Shown: positions 35,397-38,896 of the stretch, one piece after another | How the letters are laid out: each line of letters begins with the position of its first letter | Position numbering within the stretch: position 1 is the first letter of the stretch | Source of the DNA: an uncultured Clostridia bacterium | GTDB taxonomy: Bacteria; Bacillota; Clostridia; Oscillospirales; Butyricicoccaceae | Direction: 5' to 3' | Assembly (NCBI GenBank): GCA_945872165.1 | Contig: CAMBYS010000002.1 | Location: 1-38,896, forward strand | DNA length: 38,896 bases | The notes under the pieces: model-generated | The model's input: the letters and a program-made list of their open reading frames with translations, nothing else | What the model was told of the DNA's origin: nothing | Databases searched by the model: none | Made by a program: the position numbers and the translations under genes

Positions 35397-36431
35397 ATGG
35401 AACCCGTTCCTTTATGTAGTGGGGAAGTCATTTTAACCTTGGAAACACCGGCACAGATGATGTCGGTGGACTGGAAGCATTGTCGTGCCTCCTCGTTTGT
35501 TGTGCCGGATGCCATGAGCATCGCGGCAGTGCGCAGCCATGCCGGCGGCAGGCCGGTGGGCATGCTCATCAATGCAGATGGATGGAATCCGGAGGAGGAC
35601 ATCGGTGCGGAATGGCCGTCGGAACGCCTGATCGGGCGGTTCCGCAATATGGTCAGCCGTGCCACCCATGCCAGAGCAGAGTTTATTTATATCCGTATGC
35701 GGCAGAATCTGCATGCCCTGCGTGCCGCCGTGCTGGCGGTAACCGATCAGTCCGGACTGGGGATTATCGTATCCCTGCCGGTGGATGAGGATGGACGCAC
35801 GCCGGATGGCTCGTCCGCACTGGCTGTAATGGGCATTATGCAGCGCATTGGCGTTGCCGGTGTGATTCTCAGCGGTGAAGCAGCAGATGTGGATGATGCC
35901 ATTGCGGAGCTGGCACCCTATGCCAATGTGGCGCTGGGTGTTTCGGTAGAACCCCAGGAGCTGACGCAGATGCAGCATCTGGAGAGTGTGGAATTTTACC
36001 ATACCAGTGACCTGCAGGCTGTGGATAAAATCCTGCAGCGTGCGCCGGAAAGCAGCAGCCGGAATGAACCGGAGGCAGATGATGACTATATTCTGGCACC
36101 GGTAGGACAACATACCCATTTTGTGGATGCCACCATTGACATTTCTGATCCGATTGATATGGAGGATCATTTTGGCGAAAAGCTGCTGGAGCTGGAGGAT
36201 CAATGGTCCGGAGCCTGGAAGCTGGAAATCAGCACGCCATATGATGTCCAGCTGCTGGCGGAAAACCAGTATATGCTGGAGCGTCCGGTGTGTCTGGAGG
36301 CGGAAAATCCGGAGCTTCTGGAACAGGCTTTGCGTGTCTTTGACGGCATTGCCCTGTATGATGGAACCTGGGAACTGGATGAAGATATTTTTGATTACTT
36401 CCGTCAGCATTATGGGCTGGTGGCATTGTAA
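35397..36431 (+). CDS. Hypothetical protein with homocysteine S-methyltransferase-like TIM-barrel segment
   Basis: RAAVLAVTDQSGLGIIVSLPVDEDGRTPDGSSALAVMGIMQRIGVAGVILSGEAADVDDAIAELAPYANVALGVSVEP resembles the HMT family (…FDEDGRT..G…GaDavGlNCs…l..l..yt..p…pN). Confidence 0.55.
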   Translation: MEPVPLCSGEVILTLETPAQMMSVDWKHCRASSFVVPDAMSIAAVRSHAGGRPVGMLINADGWNPEEDIGAEWPSERLIGRFRNMVSRATHARAEFIYIRMRQNLHALRAAVLAVTDQSGLGIIVSLPVDEDGRTPDGSSALAVMGIMQRIGVAGVILSGEAADVDDAIAELAPYANVALGVSVEPQELTQMQHLESVEFYHTSDLQAVDKILQRAPESSSRNEPEADDDYILAPVGQHTHFVDATIDISDPIDMEDHFGEKLLELEDQWSGAWKLEISTPYDVQLLAENQYMLERPVCLEAENPELLEQALRVFDGIALYDGTWELDEDIFDYFRQHYGLVAL

Positions 36432-36507
36432 TCTGTGGGATGCAGAAACGCAGGCGGGGGAAAAATACACCTTGTCTGCGTTTTTTCTCAGCAAAGGAGG
36501 CTATATT

Positions 36508-37473
36508 GTGAATAACTGGACTGAGGTAACCATCTGGACATCCACGGTGGGTATTGATGCCGTCACCGGTATGCTGATGGATCTGGGGATTGATGGCTTT
36601 GTCATTGAAGATGCCCAGGATTTTGCGGATTTTTTGCAGGATACCGAGATATACTGGGATTATGTGGATGAGGATCTGGCAAAACAGAAGAAGGATGCGG
36701 AAACCAATGTAAAGATTTATATTGAGGACAGTCCGGCAGGTGCGGAGATGCTGGCACAGGTGAATGCAGGACTGGCAGAGCTGCGTGCCCGGGATGGGGA
36801 GCACAGCTTTGGCCGCTGTGTGGCAGAGCTGGCATCCATCCGGCAGGAGGACTGGGAAAACAACTGGAAACAGTATTTTAAGCCGTTCCGTGTAGGAGAG
36901 AGCTTCCTGATTAAGCCTTCCTGGGAGAAATGTGAGCAGGAGGAAGGCAGACGGATTCTGGAAATCGATCCGTCCTCCAGCTTTGGTACCGGCACCCACA
37001 ATACCACCCAGCTGTGTATCTGTGAGCTGGAACGGCTGGTCAAGCCGGGAGATCGGCTGCTGGATATGGGCTGCGGCAGCGGCATTCTGTCGGTAGCGGC
37101 GCATATGCTGGGCGCAGAAGATGTGACAGCGGTGGATATTGACCCCAATGCCACCCGGATTGCAGCAGAAAACGCACAGAAGAATGACTTTGACCTGCGT
37201 ACCTATGTAGGTGATGTCATTGGTGATGCAGCATTGTCTGAAGCCATTGGCGGCAGCTATGATATCATCGTTGCCAATATTGTGGCGGATGTCATTATGG
37301 GCATGCGGCATATCCTGAAGGACAAGCTCAAGCCGGAAGGCACTCTGATTGTATCCGGCATCATTGCACCCCGGGCAGATGAAGTACAGCAGTCCCTGCT
37401 GGATGCAGGTTTTGTACTGGATCGCCGGGATCAGTCCGGTGACTGGGTTGCCATGACCCTGCATCAGGCATAA
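36508..37473 (+). CDS. prmA: Ribosomal protein L11 methyltransferase (GTG start)
   Basis: WKQYFKPFRVG, SSFGTGTHNTTQLCI, LLDMGCGSGILSVAA, DIIVANIVADVI. Confidence 0.94.
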   Translation: MNNWTEVTIWTSTVGIDAVTGMLMDLGIDGFVIEDAQDFADFLQDTEIYWDYVDEDLAKQKKDAETNVKIYIEDSPAGAEMLAQVNAGLAELRARDGEHSFGRCVAELASIRQEDWENNWKQYFKPFRVGESFLIKPSWEKCEQEEGRRILEIDPSSSFGTGTHNTTQLCICELERLVKPGDRLLDMGCGSGILSVAAHMLGAEDVTAVDIDPNATRIAAENAQKNDFDLRTYVGDVIGDAALSEAIGGSYDIIVANIVADVIMGMRHILKDKLKPEGTLIVSGIIAPRADEVQQSLLDAGFVLDRRDQSGDWVAMTLHQA

Positions 37474-37513
37474 TTATCGGTTTATACGGACAGAAACGGA
37501 GGGCGGCACAGCC

Positions 37514-38578
37514 ATGCGGAAAGGAATAAAATGGATATTGGTTCTGCTGGCTGCTGCTGCCCTTGTCTTGGTATTCCGCTGGAAGGCACCAAAACAGGAG
37601 GAAGTTTCCCTGGCACAGACCAATGTGGAAGCGGCAGCGGAGCTGCTGGAGGTCTATGCGGAAGGCCGGGATACCCTGTTGTTTTACCATCAGGATATTG
37701 ATGAAAAGCAGGTTTATCATCTGCTGCAGGCACAGCAGCCCTATTATGCCACCTTATCTACTGCATCATTCCAGAATGGCAGCTTGCAGCTGACCTATGA
37801 GATACCCCGGAAAGAGATGCAGCAAAAAGGCATTGAAGCGGCACGGAAGGCCGGAGCGCATGCAGCGGCTGATGAGTATTCCATTGAAGGAAAACTGAAA
37901 GCCATTCACCATGCCCTGATCCGCAGCTGTGTGTATGGACAAACCGGTGAGGATCGTGCTCAGATGGCAGCCGGTGCCATTGAGGACGGCGTGGCAGTAT
38001 GCGGCGGTTATGCCCGGGCATTTTGTGCCATGTGTGATGGTGCAGGTCTGGATGTCTATTATGTAGAAGATGATGACATGACCCATGCATGGAATGCGGT
38101 GCGATTGTATGGGGAAACCTATTTTATTGACTGTACCTATGATGATCCGGTGCCGGATCAGGGACAGCGTGCGGGAGATGCCTATTTTATGCTGACAGCA
38201 GAACAGCTGAAGGAAACCCATACATGGAATGAAGCTTTGTATGAGGATTTTCTGGACAGCCGGTATCCGGAGCAGTTTGCGTATATTCAGCGCATGCAGG
38301 ATTTACAGCTGGCAGCTCCGGCATTGCGGGCGGCGGATACAGATACTGCGGCGGAACAGAAAGAGCTGAACCGATTGAATGAGACATTGGGCACTACATT
38401 GGCAGAATCTGTGGTATATACCGATGAAAACGGACAGGAAGTCTGTATGACCTATGGCGAACTGTATCAGAAGGGCTATGAAGCGCTGTGGGATGAGGTG
38501 GATGGACGCCGCCGCATAGAGGATTTGATTGACCGGTATATTGTCCCGCCCCTTGCTGCCAGAAGCATGGGCTTTTGA
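37514..38578 (+). CDS. Transglutaminase-like domain protein with signal/anchor
   Basis: N-terminal TM; VAVCGGYARAFCAMCDGAGLDVYYV, MTHAWNAVRLYGETYFIDCTYDDP (Cys-His-Asp). Confidence 0.88.
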   Translation: MRKGIKWILVLLAAAALVLVFRWKAPKQEEVSLAQTNVEAAAELLEVYAEGRDTLLFYHQDIDEKQVYHLLQAQQPYYATLSTASFQNGSLQLTYEIPRKEMQQKGIEAARKAGAHAAADEYSIEGKLKAIHHALIRSCVYGQTGEDRAQMAAGAIEDGVAVCGGYARAFCAMCDGAGLDVYYVEDDDMTHAWNAVRLYGETYFIDCTYDDPVPDQGQRAGDAYFMLTAEQLKETHTWNEALYEDFLDSRYPEQFAYIQRMQDLQLAAPALRAADTDTAAEQKELNRLNETLGTTLAESVVYTDENGQEVCMTYGELYQKGYEALWDEVDGRRRIEDLIDRYIVPPLAARSMGF

Positions 38579-38611
38579 AAAAAGTTTTTTTGATTTTTTT
38601 GAAAAAAACAG

Positions 38612-38640
38612 TTGACAATTGGCGTTTTACGAGATATAAT
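38612..38640 (+). promoter_or_regulatory. Consensus promoter of the tRNA cluster
   Basis: TTGACA, 17-nt spacer, TATAAT. Confidence 0.95.
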
Positions 38641-38685
38641 AATCATCGTCATCTGACAGAACGACAGTTTGTCGGAGGATAACAT

Positions 38686-38762
38686 GGCGGTGTAGCTTAG
38701 TTGGCTAGAGCGTCCGGTTCATACCCGGAAGGTCATAGGTTCAAGTCCCATCACCGCTACCA
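38686..38762 (+). tRNA. tRNA-Met (CAT), elongator-like
   Basis: Cloverleaf with anticodon loop TTCATAC, stem TCCGG/CCGGA, encoded CCA. Confidence 0.93.
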
Positions 38763-38766
38763 TTTT

Positions 38767-38841
38767 GGCCCGTTGGTCAAGCGGTTAAGACACCGCCCTT
38801 TCACGGCGGTAACACGAGTTCGATTCTCGTACGGGTCACCA
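38767..38841 (+). tRNA. tRNA-Glu (TTC)
   Basis: Acceptor GGCCCGT/ACGGGTC, anticodon loop CTTTCAC, encoded CCA. Confidence 0.93.
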
Positions 38842-38843
38842 AT

Positions 38844-38896
38844 GGAAGTTTAGCTCAGCTGGGAGAGCATCTGCCTTACAAGCAGAGGGTCACAGG
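38844..38896 (+). tRNA. tRNA-Val (TAC), truncated by the window end
   Basis: GGAAGTTTAGCTCAGCTGGGAGAGCATCTGCCTTACAAGCAGAGG; anticodon loop CTTACAA. Confidence 0.9.

Noticed and set aside
38579-38611. Poly-T tracts after the transglutaminase gene as a terminator
   Set aside because: No clear GC-rich stem precedes the T tracts.

Overview
Bacterial chromosomal segment, most likely a Clostridia/Oscillospirales-type Firmicute (inferred from the gene set: T-box thrS, YtrA-type GntR/ABC operon, 2[4Fe-4S] ferredoxin, secG, rnr). Core genes: ABC permease/ATPase/GntR, cation:proton antiporter, ferredoxin, ClpC-like ATPase, thrS, proS, mscS, CPBP protease, tadA, secG, nucleotidyltransferase, LCP protein, rnr, acyltransferase, ddl, murI, DUF1934-like, argS, prmA, transglutaminase-like protein and a tRNA cluster (Met, Glu, partial Val). 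Four non-routine regions stand out. (1) 1.9-9.85 kb: a compact, apparently intact phage packaging/head operon (terminase, portal, scaffold, capsid, connector/nozzle-like proteins) with no recognisable integrase, replication, lysis or long-tail genes. (2) 19.45-20.93 kb: a promoter- and terminator-bounded operon of tiny ORFs, including five ~30-aa paralogues plus a sixth more divergent one, sharing an [A-R-x3-L-(S/N)-x-E] motif, next to a CPBP-family protease. (3) 30.38-30.77 kb, minus strand: a candidate ncRNA with a TTGACA-17-TATCAT promoter, carrying four copies of GGTGAGTCCRATGGS, at least three inside hairpins whose stem sequences differ but still pair. (4) 30.92-31.06 kb, plus strand: a second, divergent ncRNA candidate. 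All calls come from reading the sequence; no database search was run.
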